NCBI GenBank assembly: GCA_024280835.1
Contig: JAJRPJ010000011.1
Location: 248,001 to 312,000 of the forward strand
Length of the DNA: 64,000 bases
From: Candidatus Zixiibacteriota bacterium
Lineage (GTDB): Bacteria > Zixibacteria > MSB-5A5 > GN15 > JACZUZ01
Direction: 5' to 3'
Shown here: piece by piece, positions 30,501-38,779 of the stretch
Layout: every line of letters begins with the position of its first letter
How positions within the stretch are numbered: the first letter of the stretch is position 1
Program-made: the position numbers and the translations under genes
Notes under the pieces: generated by a model
Told to the model about the DNA's origin: nothing
The model's input: the letters and a program-made list of their open reading frames with translations, nothing else
Database searches by the model: none

Positions 30501-30704
30501 AAGCAGAAAATAGTCAGTTTGAGAGTTAACATCAGCTCTACAAATCAGTTGTCCTGTATTGTTGAGATCAATAATAGATACAACCTGATACGTTGTATCC
30601 GGGAACCCAATATCAATATTTGTATATTCTCCTGCATGTGATGACGATATTGCAGAAAGGGATATGACTATAACGGCCAGAGGCAAAATGTGATGGCGTT
30701 TCAA
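27510..30704 (-). CDS. N-terminal part of frameshifted secreted HAF/CSLREA beta-helix protein
   Basis: The 1064-residue frame starts at a TTG (30704) that gives a clear signal peptide (ILPLAVIVISLSAISSSHA); no ATG alternative keeps it. HAF repeats fill residues ~50-360 (AINDSGQIAGIM, DINNAGQVVGYMW, DINNLGQVIGRS). A CSLREA-like motif follows at ~400 (DPECTMRAALMESN), then many parallel beta-helix rungs with a recurring SNFIGG...NGI..SSYNTI pattern. The frame ends at a TAG just after NSPGTLLVA, where the neighbouring frame continues the same repeat as FIGGIGFFNENLG, so the true C-terminus lies in 26110-27522. The gene is visibly more A+T-rich than its neighbours, which fits a separate origin. 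Confidence 0.85.
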   Translation of the reverse strand: MKRHHILPLAVIVISLSAISSSHAGEYTNIDIGFPDTTYQVVSIIDLNNTGQLICRADVNSQTDYFLLTSVDGVWHEDLDADGGNDLMTMLTPPDSFTFKFTNGPVAINDSGQIAGIMMNTFTNRLRGYLWENGVFTLLPPPNNAILIENLARDINNAGQVVGYMWSAINGKSTTGIYIWDNGAVILVGEEIGSFPLFINDNSEVVGLTGTPASETSIWKNGVTTNLGNLGANPTIPADINNLGQVIGRSILPQGGFDGFIWENGVMQVIAPNSFLLGLRINNNGEIIGLSNDPNIGDHPNLLWLPEPAYGFEAGVHNLDLLIPQAPKFDLFRVTDINDSGIIAASGNFGTFVKSNSWLMIPLPPPTLTVNSIGDAVDNNPGDGLCNTGNTTAGGDPECTMRAALMESNVQTENVIIDFNIPGDPTIQPSSALPDIEDTVFIDGFSQPGNLPVLFDGINAGNLVDGLVFASDAVWVEGLFIGRFEGNGISMLEVSKCKVTGCTIGFSDSSGVNFGNGFSGISLSASSYNTLGSKETWEKNSISNNALDGISITGISHKNRISNNMIGKKPISLIGTETGNELGNAENGVYIGELADSTIIGIDLTLNSIRGNNKNGIYIDGADECEVTSNELIENKENGLLLDNASKYTYVLLNHIGVTILGRQAGNFGNGIEITSLSDSNFIGTTFGVANYIKNNSANGIKVQLSSYNTIEENFLALNETNGIHLDSSSKFNRIISNKIGIDEDGFGRANKNFGIIVSADSDSNFIGGATNLSNQIANNLKGGLKILNSKYNQINGNEITFNGGPGIRLDSTSRYNVVIRNKIGIDFDGFDGDNLDDGIQIYHSSDSNFIGLDKETGNTIMSNVIEGIDVRSSNYNMIRGNIISLNFGTGLLLDSSSHFNAVTKNKIGLNSSGAVAGNELYGILISNTSNSNLIGGDKVDGNIISGNLKSGVRIDSSHFNLIQGNIIGLDTTGMIAMGNKEEGIAIFWSNRSIIGIDFDIDSTLKGAGNLISANDSSGILIDSISEDTWVNSNIIGRGIDTVSLHPNTWGIAANNSPGTLLVA

Positions 30705-30884
30705 AGTAGCGCTCTCAATTCTAATAGTTTGTGTTAGTTCTCATCCTTCATGGAGATACCAAAATTGTATGCAACTGGAAATATAACATGAAATGTGGAT
30801 TTTCCAAGTCCAAATATTGAGCAACTATGTCATACTGAGATGCAAATCACTGCGCCTCGAATTTGTGGAAAAATCGATTGAGCG

Positions 30885-30950
30885 CACAAGAATGGCGGGC
30901 CTTACGAGACGAGTTTCTAAAAAGTATGAACTCGACCGAAGTCGTTGAAC
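30885..30950 (+). repeat. Dispersed intergenic repeat, copy E
   Basis: This copy is CACAAGAATGGCGGGCCTT, then ACGAGACGAGTTTCTAAAAA, GTATGAACTCGACCGAAGTC and GTTGAA. CGAGTT and AACTCG are complementary. It lies about 80 bases 3' of the minus-strand giant gene at 31030-36765. Confidence 0.75.
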
Positions 30951-30965
30951 GACAAGAAGGTTACC

Positions 30966-30989
30966 CCGTTCAGCGCTTGAGCTGAACGG
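30966..30989. terminator. Hairpin 3' of giant secreted gene
   Basis: CCGTTCAGC and GCTGAACGG are a perfect 9-bp inverted repeat around the loop GCTTGA, 40 bases beyond the stop of the minus-strand gene at 31030. The T run is weak, so it may be a rho-dependent or transcript-end-stabilising hairpin. Confidence 0.5.
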
Positions 30990-31029
30990 AGTTTCTTGCA
31001 CGAAAACTGCGATTCAGACTAAAACAGCC

Positions 31030-34000
31030 CTACTTCAACAAAACCATCTTCCGCGAAGCGCTGAAATCACCGGCTGTTACTTTGTAGAAGTACATTCCAC
31101 TAGCAACTTCTTTCCCACGTGTGTCGGTGGCGTTCCATGTGACACTGTACTCTCCGGCGGATTGCTGACCCTGGTCGAAGACTTTAACCTTTTGTCCCAC
31201 CACATTGTAGATCACAATTGTCACTTCGGCTTTGGTTGGCAAACTGTAGGAGATAATCGTAGTTGGGTTGAACGGATTTGGGAAGTTTTGTTGAATTCTG
31301 AATCTCTTGGGCAATGTAACCAATTCATCATCGTCTACATCAGTCTGGATGTCAGTTGTGAATAGAGCATAGACACCAGTCTCGGTAACCATGGCAGAGA
31401 CCTGGTTATTAACCGTATCGACTTCGCTTTCAATTGGGTTCCATCTTCGCGTTAAGTCATCCCAAGAATGTATCTTGATAGTTTCAGGGCCATTGAATGC
31501 CCCCGAGACAGTATCACTGTCATTTTCCGAGTAGGTAATGACTAAAATATTCTCACCCTGCAACGTTGTTGATGGATAGACTGAAAGCGCATATGTAGGT
31601 CCAATCTGAATACTCTTGTCATCAAGTGTGTTTCTGATAGTGGGGAACAGAGAAGAGATAACTAGCATCCGCTTAATGTTTCCGTTCACACTGTCAATTT
31701 CGAATTCCGCGGAAGCATCTGCTGATAGAGCCAGATTTTCACTCGTAGAATCCACTCCCTGGCTGATCCTGAATTTTGTGTTGAAGAAAAACAATTCAAG
31801 TGAATCATCCGGCGCCTCGACAGTTATGCGACCCTGAGTGCTTTGTCCAAAATCTACAGTAGATTGATATCTAAGGCCATTCAGTGTAAACGTATCTGTC
31901 ACTCGTCCCAATGAATCCTTGAAATATCTCAACGTGGGCAATGAATCAAACATGCGGGAGGCCTTCATATTGTAAGCAAAAGTAGAGCTATCGAGTTCCG
32001 CAGAAACAATGAGCGGAAAATCCCCAGAGATTGGCTTCATGATTACTGTGCGCGCTTGAGGTGAGCTAGAACGAGCAGTAGCTGTGGTAACAACAGCCCT
32101 TCCGTTAACCCATCTTGTAACCGTCTGAGCTACACCACTAGAGTCTATTGTCGATACAAATCTCCCGCCTGCGGCAACAACTTCATCGCCGTCCTTAACT
32201 CCTACAAGCCATAATCCCCCTCTAAAGTCTGTTTTACCCTGATCAATTATTCTTTCGCCGAAGAAAATGTCGGATTGACTCGTATACACTTCCGTATTTC
32301 TCATAGGAAAGCCATTGGCGTGGGTAAACTTCCAGAATTCGTCAAATGAAGGCGATGGATCATTGTTACCAACAAAGAATACTCTCGAACCTGCGTCATA
32401 TTGAAGGTTAACGCCTCCGTTAACTAGGTCCCTATCGTTCGGGCCAAAGAAATATTTGTCTCCCGGAGGTAGATCTCTTTCTTCTGGGGTGATAACTGGC
32501 GCGAGAATTCCATCAAAGCCGGGGTATCTTCTCTCGAAAGTGATATCAAAATATTCCCAGCAAGACATGCTTCGTTTTCTGTATTGGCTAGTTGTTCGGC
32601 ACCCTAGATTCTGGTAATTTAGGGACCACGACATTTCCGAATTTGCCCCGTTATCATTGAATTGCGGATACGGCCAACTCATAAGCCCCATTTCTCGCTT
32701 GGTATTACAACCGTTACTTCTGGGTCTAGTCCGGTTCTCTGATAAGAAGCCCAAGTACCTCCTTGCGACTAAACTTGCAAGATTACTCCAATGTTTGACT
32801 GCAGCTGGATTGGTCAGGTCTTCAGTTGCACTCTGGTGGCTAATGTCACCGTCGGAGTGCAGAAATATTCTACGAGGGATTGTGATTCTCTTTCGCCGCT
32901 CGTCGTAGTTTGGGACTTCCACATTGTTTGCAACAATCAGAATGTCGGGATTAATCAGACTGCCACTATTTTGAATTCCTTCGAGATCAAAATCCTCCCT
33001 TATGGTAACATAGCCAATTTGAACCTGACCGTCCGTGACATCGTACAAGTAATTTGCCATTTGGCGTATGCCAGACTTTACGCTATCGATGTAGGCCCGA
33101 GTCGCATCCCATTCGATAACTATGTCCAGATCGAATCCGAAAGTTGAGTGATCTAGGACTATGGATTGAAGCGTGTCACGGTTGAGCGTGTCATATTCAA
33201 GCCCAAAGAAAAGTGGATCAAATTTTCCATTGTCCAATGTTACTGTCGTGTCACGTCGAACTAATCTGTCTCCTTGGAGAATCTTTGATATTTTGATTGA
33301 ATCTCCAGTTACGAAGAACCCAGAGCTATACATTTCCGTTATGTCTATGATACCGTTTCCATCTGTACTAACCTCCATTATGAAGTCTTCTGAGTGCACA
33401 GGTGGATCGTAATTTGCGAATGACAACGAAAACGTTTGGAGCTTAATAGCCGCGCTATCGGCGTCAAGTAACTTTATCTTCTTTATCTGTGGCCAGCAAA
33501 GCGAAAACTCGGACGTGTTGCCTTCATTGTCTGTTGCCGTTGCGCTAAGAAATTCGTTTTCCTCCAACGTAAACAGATTAGATATGACAACGTACTCAGC
33601 AAGCCCACTCTCATCTGTAGTAGTTGTCGTCGATCCTGAAACTTTCTCACCTTCACCGAAGAATGACGTATCACACTCGGAACTTTTGAATATCTCTATC
33701 TTGTATTCAGTCATCGGACTCGCTAGAACAATACCCCAAATGGAGACTTCAGGAAGACCGACTAGTGGCCTTGATGTCTTCACCGAATCGATGAATGGTT
33801 GATTAATCAGATGGTTAGCGCCATCGTCCAGATCAAGTGAGTCGTTGCGAGTCACACCTGGCGGACCGAGATCAATTCCGAGGCCGCCATTGGAAAATAT
33901 GCTATTTCTGCTTATCCGATTCGAAACTCCACTCTCAATAAGTACTCCGGCTTTACCATTCGAGAATATGGTATTCTCAAATATAGTATTGCTATCACCA

Positions 34001-36765
34001 TTCGATATTGAAATGCCGGATCCTTCGTTGTGACCGATTCGGTTGCCACTAGAAAAGAAACTGCCCGGATCAGCGCCAAACCAGTTTCCAGAGGAGTTTA
34101 CAACTTTGATTCCGCTTCCCGTGTTGCCACGTGACTCTTCACCATCAGGGCCAACACCGACGTAAACTCCATCTATGAGGTTACTGTCACCGGTCAGTAT
34201 CGAAATACCATTACCATTGAAATTATTTATCATGAGCGAATATACTTCACTGAAACCTGCGCTTATGCGCAAACCATCACCGGAAGTTGCATTACTGCCA
34301 TCGATACCGACCTGATGGGAATTAGGTTGAGACGAGCCGTCTATTGTGATAATGTCAGTTATCTCCGGAAGTTCTGAGTTGACACTTATCTCTGGTGTCG
34401 CCACTCCAGCGCCTGGGATATCAAAAACAATAATATCAATACCGGAGAGCGCATTAGCCTCCATTATCGCAGCGCGCAATGAGCATTCGATTTCGCCGGA
34501 TGCTGTCATGTTGCCTGTATTGCACACTCCGTCTCCTGGATTTGTATCTACACCATCAGCGACAGTGTTCACCAGCAAATCGCTGATGACACCAATGCAA
34601 GGAGAAAACTCCGAGGTGATACCAGATGAGGAGGATGTGGCAGTAACGAACCACTGCCCCAGCACGGGTTTGGGAAAGGTAAGCGCAAACCTCCCCTTTC
34701 GGGAATCGGCTAGATCCAGAGAGTCTCTTGCCACTGACATTAGCCCCTCTCCGAAGCCACTCTCATCACACTCAGCATTGACAAACACTTCAACAATGAA
34801 TACGAATTCACCCGGGAATCCCGCTTCAGTGGACTCGACAAATCCATATACAGTTACCTGACCACCAGATAAAACAACCGAATCCAGCGCCGGGTGGTTT
34901 AAGTTAATCTCTCGGTCGGTAGTGTCTGTGACATTTGGTCTGATCCCAACCGGTGCAATGTCTATTCCCAAGCCTCCATTGTCGTGAATAGAGTTTCCCA
35001 TGAGACCCGCAGGTGATTCCAAGAACACTCCTGCCTCACCGTTATAAGCAATCACATTGCCTTGCACATCGCTTGAAGAGCTGATCGCTGGAATTAGAGC
35101 GAAAGCGTCATGCTCTCCGATAGAAATGCGATCAAAAAATCCCAGCGGCACAGAAATTCCATTGAGAGAGTTACCCCAAGAGTTGTCATCATTAGGACCG
35201 ATTCCTATCCGACAATTCTCTATCACACCTCCTGGGGCGTCGTGCGGATTCTCAGGAGAGTTAGCTACAATTATTCCATTTCCGGAGAATTTACCGATGG
35301 TGAGACTTCGGAATGCCACATCAAAGCCTGCTAATGTCAAACCATTAGCAGATGGTTCAACTATTGATGAACCACTTAATGCAACTCGGTTTGATCCAGG
35401 TTGTGAGGATGCGTCAATTATTGTACGACTTAACACAGCAGGGAGTTGAGACTGAAGCTCAACAACTGGCTCACCGCCACCAACGCTAAGGATTTCAAAG
35501 TAAATCGCGCTGGACTTTCGCGCCGAAGCATTCGCCTGTTCGATGGCCGCGCGGAGTGTACAGTCACCCGAGGCAGTTTTGCATGTTCCGTCTGTTAAGT
35601 CAGCGTCAGAACCATCACCAGTCGAATTGACAATGAACGCTTCTTGCAAAACTACTCCCGAAGCGGTGTTTGCCCCATCAAATCCAGCTTGACCAACAAT
35701 TAACCCTAGGTCGGAAATGCTGGTGGCTACCTCTATGAAGAACCCGTCATTGTGGAGAACAATATCTGTAAGTTTGTGCGCTCCAGCTGGTAGCCCATAG
35801 TTTGGTGTTTGGAGCCAGAGGACACCATGCCTCCCCTGTGAGTCACGAATCTGGCCGACTATCTCACCTTGAGAGTTTACATCATACGCAACCGAACTTG
35901 TTGCACCTGGCCAAACCTCCAACTTTTCCACACCGGCCGCGCCTCTCCAACGTACAGCCCAGTTACCAGAAACACCCACGGCGACACCGTTATCACTTAT
36001 CTCATAGGCATAACCAACTGTCGTACCCGAAAGCAAGTCGAGTTGTGAAGGATCTCCACTGCCGTTCCAAATGAACGGAAGGAAACCAACCAAAGTGTCC
36101 CTAGAAGCGCCAACTACTGTACCACCGTTGTTAATCCCGTAAGCGAAGCTAAGATTACTTCCAGACAGTACCCCGATGTGTTGAAATGAAGTTACATTCT
36201 GATTAAACAAAACCGCATGAACTTCTTCTGTGGTGTCGGATGTTGAAATCAACTCAGACCCAGCTATTTTACCGACATTGTTTATATCCTGAAAATTGGT
36301 CTTGCTATTTGTGGAGAATGTACCGAAGAAAGCAACGGTGTCACCTCTGGAGAGGAAGGATTTGAAGACTTTCGAGGCGTCCTTGTGACGATATGCGCCG
36401 CTTGAAATCGCCACACCAATAGCCCAACCGGATTCATTCACGGACGTGATAGAACGGTAAAGCTGAGAGTCATCGAAGATAGCGCTATCGCATCCAGGCC
36501 TGTATCGCTTACCATTCTCATCGAAAACTAAGGGAATAGTTTGACTCGTAGATGTGGCCCCACCGAAACAGGTAGACTTGGATCTGCTACTGCCCACCAT
36601 CCAACCTGTAGATGTAATCTTGTATGGCTGGCGTAAGGTAGTCAAAGTGTAGACAAAGTTATTCGCAGCAGTTGCCCGATGCGGAATAAGAAAAGCGATA
36701 GACATTATTAGAGAGAGTATCCAGATTGGTCTACCCGCGGGCCTTGAACGCCAAGAGATATGCAT
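31030..36765 (-). CDS. Giant secreted HAF/CSLREA beta-helix protein with C-terminal sorting domain (paralogue of 5603-12526)
   Basis: The protein has 1911 residues, with AAGGAA 9 bases upstream of the ATG. The signal peptide is near residues 1-33 (PIWILSLIMSIAFLIPHRATA). HAF repeats fill ~40-370 (AYGINNGGTVVGASR, AYEISDNGVAVGVSG). Two CSLREA-like modules start near 403 (DCTLRAAIEQAN) and 765 (ECSLRAAIMEAN), each with beta-helix rungs. Residues ~1215-1410 match the CLCA-like protease region of the paralogue (YDVTDGQVQIGYVTI, MSCWEYF), but the metal-binding helix reads SLVARRYLGFLSE instead of HExxH, so it is probably inactive. The C-terminus is a sorting domain (QQNFPNPFNPTTIISYSLPT...KMVLLK). 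It has one CSLREA module fewer than the paralogue, consistent with module gain or loss. Confidence 0.92.
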   Translation of the reverse strand: MHISWRSRPAGRPIWILSLIMSIAFLIPHRATAANNFVYTLTTLRQPYKITSTGWMVGSSRSKSTCFGGATSTSQTIPLVFDENGKRYRPGCDSAIFDDSQLYRSITSVNESGWAIGVAISSGAYRHKDASKVFKSFLSRGDTVAFFGTFSTNSKTNFQDINNVGKIAGSELISTSDTTEEVHAVLFNQNVTSFQHIGVLSGSNLSFAYGINNGGTVVGASRDTLVGFLPFIWNGSGDPSQLDLLSGTTVGYAYEISDNGVAVGVSGNWAVRWRGAAGVEKLEVWPGATSSVAYDVNSQGEIVGQIRDSQGRHGVLWLQTPNYGLPAGAHKLTDIVLHNDGFFIEVATSISDLGLIVGQAGFDGANTASGVVLQEAFIVNSTGDGSDADLTDGTCKTASGDCTLRAAIEQANASARKSSAIYFEILSVGGGEPVVELQSQLPAVLSRTIIDASSQPGSNRVALSGSSIVEPSANGLTLAGFDVAFRSLTIGKFSGNGIIVANSPENPHDAPGGVIENCRIGIGPNDDNSWGNSLNGISVPLGFFDRISIGEHDAFALIPAISSSSDVQGNVIAYNGEAGVFLESPAGLMGNSIHDNGGLGIDIAPVGIRPNVTDTTDREINLNHPALDSVVLSGGQVTVYGFVESTEAGFPGEFVFIVEVFVNAECDESGFGEGLMSVARDSLDLADSRKGRFALTFPKPVLGQWFVTATSSSSGITSEFSPCIGVISDLLVNTVADGVDTNPGDGVCNTGNMTASGEIECSLRAAIMEANALSGIDIIVFDIPGAGVATPEISVNSELPEITDIITIDGSSQPNSHQVGIDGSNATSGDGLRISAGFSEVYSLMINNFNGNGISILTGDSNLIDGVYVGVGPDGEESRGNTGSGIKVVNSSGNWFGADPGSFFSSGNRIGHNEGSGISISNGDSNTIFENTIFSNGKAGVLIESGVSNRISRNSIFSNGGLGIDLGPPGVTRNDSLDLDDGANHLINQPFIDSVKTSRPLVGLPEVSIWGIVLASPMTEYKIEIFKSSECDTSFFGEGEKVSGSTTTTTDESGLAEYVVISNLFTLEENEFLSATATDNEGNTSEFSLCWPQIKKIKLLDADSAAIKLQTFSLSFANYDPPVHSEDFIMEVSTDGNGIIDITEMYSSGFFVTGDSIKISKILQGDRLVRRDTTVTLDNGKFDPLFFGLEYDTLNRDTLQSIVLDHSTFGFDLDIVIEWDATRAYIDSVKSGIRQMANYLYDVTDGQVQIGYVTIREDFDLEGIQNSGSLINPDILIVANNVEVPNYDERRKRITIPRRIFLHSDGDISHQSATEDLTNPAAVKHWSNLASLVARRYLGFLSENRTRPRSNGCNTKREMGLMSWPYPQFNDNGANSEMSWSLNYQNLGCRTTSQYRKRSMSCWEYFDITFERRYPGFDGILAPVITPEERDLPPGDKYFFGPNDRDLVNGGVNLQYDAGSRVFFVGNNDPSPSFDEFWKFTHANGFPMRNTEVYTSQSDIFFGERIIDQGKTDFRGGLWLVGVKDGDEVVAAGGRFVSTIDSSGVAQTVTRWVNGRAVVTTATARSSSPQARTVIMKPISGDFPLIVSAELDSSTFAYNMKASRMFDSLPTLRYFKDSLGRVTDTFTLNGLRYQSTVDFGQSTQGRITVEAPDDSLELFFFNTKFRISQGVDSTSENLALSADASAEFEIDSVNGNIKRMLVISSLFPTIRNTLDDKSIQIGPTYALSVYPSTTLQGENILVITYSENDSDTVSGAFNGPETIKIHSWDDLTRRWNPIESEVDTVNNQVSAMVTETGVYALFTTDIQTDVDDDELVTLPKRFRIQQNFPNPFNPTTIISYSLPTKAEVTIVIYNVVGQKVKVFDQGQQSAGEYSVTWNATDTRGKEVASGMYFYKVTAGDFSASRKMVLLK

Positions 36766-36953
36766 AATCGTATTTTCCTTGTTTTTCCATGCAGGAATCC
36801 GGCTACTCTTCCCAAGCTTCTCTCAAAAAAAAGGGGGAGCGAGGATGCCACAATAGATTTCAAACAATATAACACCAAAATCGGATTCGCCAAGTCCATT
36901 TTTGCCCAAGCTACCCAGAACGCAATCAACAGACTGGCGCAAAGGAGGTTAAC

Positions 36954-37082
36954 ATGACCGGTTAGGCTCGTGGGGTTCAGGGAGGTATTGATATTGGAAT
37001 AGACAGGAATGACGGCCCGTATGACCTGATGATCGGCTTCCGATACTCGTCAATCCCTAGCTCGAGAAAACAGCTTAGTTGA
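36954..37082 (+). pseudogene. Degenerate small ORF with strong ribosome-binding site
   Basis: AAAGGAGG sits 5 bases before an ATG, but the frame has a TAG at the fourth codon. The same frame then stays open for 38 codons with protein-like content (GVQGGIDIGIDRNDGPYDLM, then IGFRYSS) up to a TGA at 37080-37082. It may be the remnant of an inactivated small gene or a chance frame. No homologue is recognised. Confidence 0.25.
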
Positions 37083-37363
37083 TAAACTGTAATACATAGC
37101 GGTCAGCGAGTTGAATAGAAGAGAGTATTTTGACTTAGAAGCATTTTCGATTGGCTACGAGAAATCGAATCTAAGAAACCAGCTGAATAGTTAGACCTGT
37201 GGAACACGGCATGGTTACTTGATGTCCCTACTCGTAATAACCACCAAGACCGACTCTCGAAATGGCAGTTTAGGTTCAAAGATGTTGTGCGACGACGACT
37301 TGTGATTGCAGTCGAGCAATCCGTCTCGTAAGGCCTCAAATGTAAGTGGTTGTACAGTTTGTG

Positions 37364-37418
37364 GATACAAAATGGCGGGCTACACGAGACGAGTTTCTCA
37401 ACTGTATCACAACAGAAG
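37364..37418 (+). repeat. Dispersed intergenic repeat, copy F
   Basis: This copy is GATACAAAATGGCGGGCTAC, then ACGAGACGAGTTTCTCAACT; the 3' half is diverged. It lies about 120 bases 3' of the minus-strand TOPRIM-like gene that ends the restriction operon. It is preceded by a partial inverted copy of the core (GTCTCGTAAGGCC, 37323-37335). Confidence 0.65.
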
Positions 37419-37541
37419 CCTAAGGGATTCGAAGGCAATAGATCGTACGATAAATTGTTGCTGCACAAGCATTTTGTATTGCGGAAGACTCTTCTATATC
37501 ATCAGAAACCAAGAACTCACTGCATCCTGTTTCTTGTATAT

Positions 37542-38741
37542 TCAACCTTCTGACTGTTCCAGCTCAACGATTTCTCTTATCACATCAAACACTTTCTCGA
37601 ATTCATCAAGATCGAGATCGACAAACCCGGTTTCTCTGTTCAACACATAGTCAGCGAACACTGATTTAGAGATGCCTGTTTTATCACCTGTCGAGTTCTC
37701 TATCTTATGAGCATCACGATCAGCTATCTTTTTTGTGAACTCGATGCTGTCATCTGGCTCAATCTCGACGAAACGTAAGGAATTATCAGGGTTAATCTCT
37801 TTTCTTAGCTCATTGGTAAAGTGCAGTCTACGACCTTTGGTATCGCTTCGTCGCACATCTTCATCTTTGTAGAAAAACTCGATAGAGACATTATTGTATC
37901 TTTCTCTATGTGATGGCATTGGAAGAAACATGGAAAAGACATTATTACCCCAGTTTTGAAAACGATCCTCACCTTGAGTTTTTTCTCTCAATTCACTCAA
38001 TATCTTAGGATTATCTCTGTCAAAGACGAATATCATTTTCGTCTGTTGTGACATTCTTGAATAATGTTCACACATTCTTAATATATCCGAATCTCCTCTG
38101 TCATCTTCAAATTTGTGAAAGCTAATCCGTAGATCATTGCCCAGCGAAGCATGGGCATTCATCAAGTGCTTCCAGTCAGTTTTACCTTCGGTTATTATCA
38201 AAGGATAGTTCGTCTCTAAGATTGATGTATCTGCTTTGAGAACAATTTCTTTAAAGATTGTATCATGCCTCAATTTGCCCAAAATTTTGTACAATAAGTC
38301 CGTATCAAGATTTCTACGAAAATCAAAATAGAGGTAAGACCTCCATCCAATTCTACCCCCGTGAATTATCGCGTCATTAGGAGTAATCTCAATGTTGCTA
38401 AAATTTATCTCACCGACCTCGTCTATCTCGCTAAGATAAACGACTTCACCCTTTTTCTTGGACAGTCCTTCCTTGAGCTTGACAGTCCCTTCCATAGGAA
38501 CATCAATGTAAACGTCGTCCGTAGATGTCCCATGATCTAAGATTAAGAAATTTTGGATTCTTTCAATAGGAATACCTGTCTTCGCTAAGAACAAATTGGA
38601 AATCTGATCGATATATTTCATGTACTCAATATCGAAAGAAGTAAATCCACCGCGAACCATCAAGTCAACCGTAGTTCCGGCCTGCGCGGTATTTGCCGCA
38701 AATCCCGCAGATTTTGATGTTGGGAAAGTAAATTTCTGCAT
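37542..38741 (-). CDS. TOPRIM-like protein associated with type I restriction operon
   Basis: The protein has 399 residues. The central part carries TOPRIM-like signatures: the acidic strand-turn LIITEGKTDWKHLMNA (near residues 180-195), followed 50-60 residues later by MIFVFDRDNPKI. The C-terminal end has KSVFADYVLNRET, seen near TOPRIM nuclease-like defence proteins. The N-terminal 150 residues are unrecognised. It lies 38 bases after hsdR on the same strand, so it is probably the last gene of the restriction operon. TOPRIM proteins of the OLD/primase-like type cleave or nick nucleic acids with metal bound by Glu and Asp-x-Asp. A nuclease or accessory anti-phage role is inferred from motif and context only. 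Confidence 0.75.
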   Translation of the reverse strand: MQKFTFPTSKSAGFAANTAQAGTTVDLMVRGGFTSFDIEYMKYIDQISNLFLAKTGIPIERIQNFLILDHGTSTDDVYIDVPMEGTVKLKEGLSKKKGEVVYLSEIDEVGEINFSNIEITPNDAIIHGGRIGWRSYLYFDFRRNLDTDLLYKILGKLRHDTIFKEIVLKADTSILETNYPLIITEGKTDWKHLMNAHASLGNDLRISFHKFEDDRGDSDILRMCEHYSRMSQQTKMIFVFDRDNPKILSELREKTQGEDRFQNWGNNVFSMFLPMPSHRERYNNVSIEFFYKDEDVRRSDTKGRRLHFTNELRKEINPDNSLRFVEIEPDDSIEFTKKIADRDAHKIENSTGDKTGISKSVFADYVLNRETGFVDLDLDEFEKVFDVIREIVELEQSEG

Positions 38742-38779
38742 AGCTTAGCTAATCGGAGCTAACGCTCAGACAATTCTCT

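Larger units (their letters stand above)
36766..37541. other. Non-coding stretch between giant gene and restriction island
   Basis: This stretch holds the upstream region of the 31030-36765 gene, a degenerate small ORF (36954-37082), dispersed repeat copy F and, at 37321-37336, a partial inverted copy of the repeat core (GTCTCGTAAGGCC). No intact gene is supported. Confidence 0.4.

Noticed and set aside
36760-36957. 65-codon plus-strand ORF
   Set aside because: It overlaps the start and upstream region of the giant gene and has no ribosome-binding site; the product matches nothing known.
36963-36965. TAG as pyrrolysine codon
   Set aside because: There is no pyrrolysine gene or context here; a nonsense mutation or chance frame is simpler.
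5456-37418. Integron attC reading of the dispersed repeats
   Set aside because: The copies lie 3' of genes and form a short hairpin, but no paired RYYYAAC/GTTRRRY core sites bound them and no integron integrase is present in the window.
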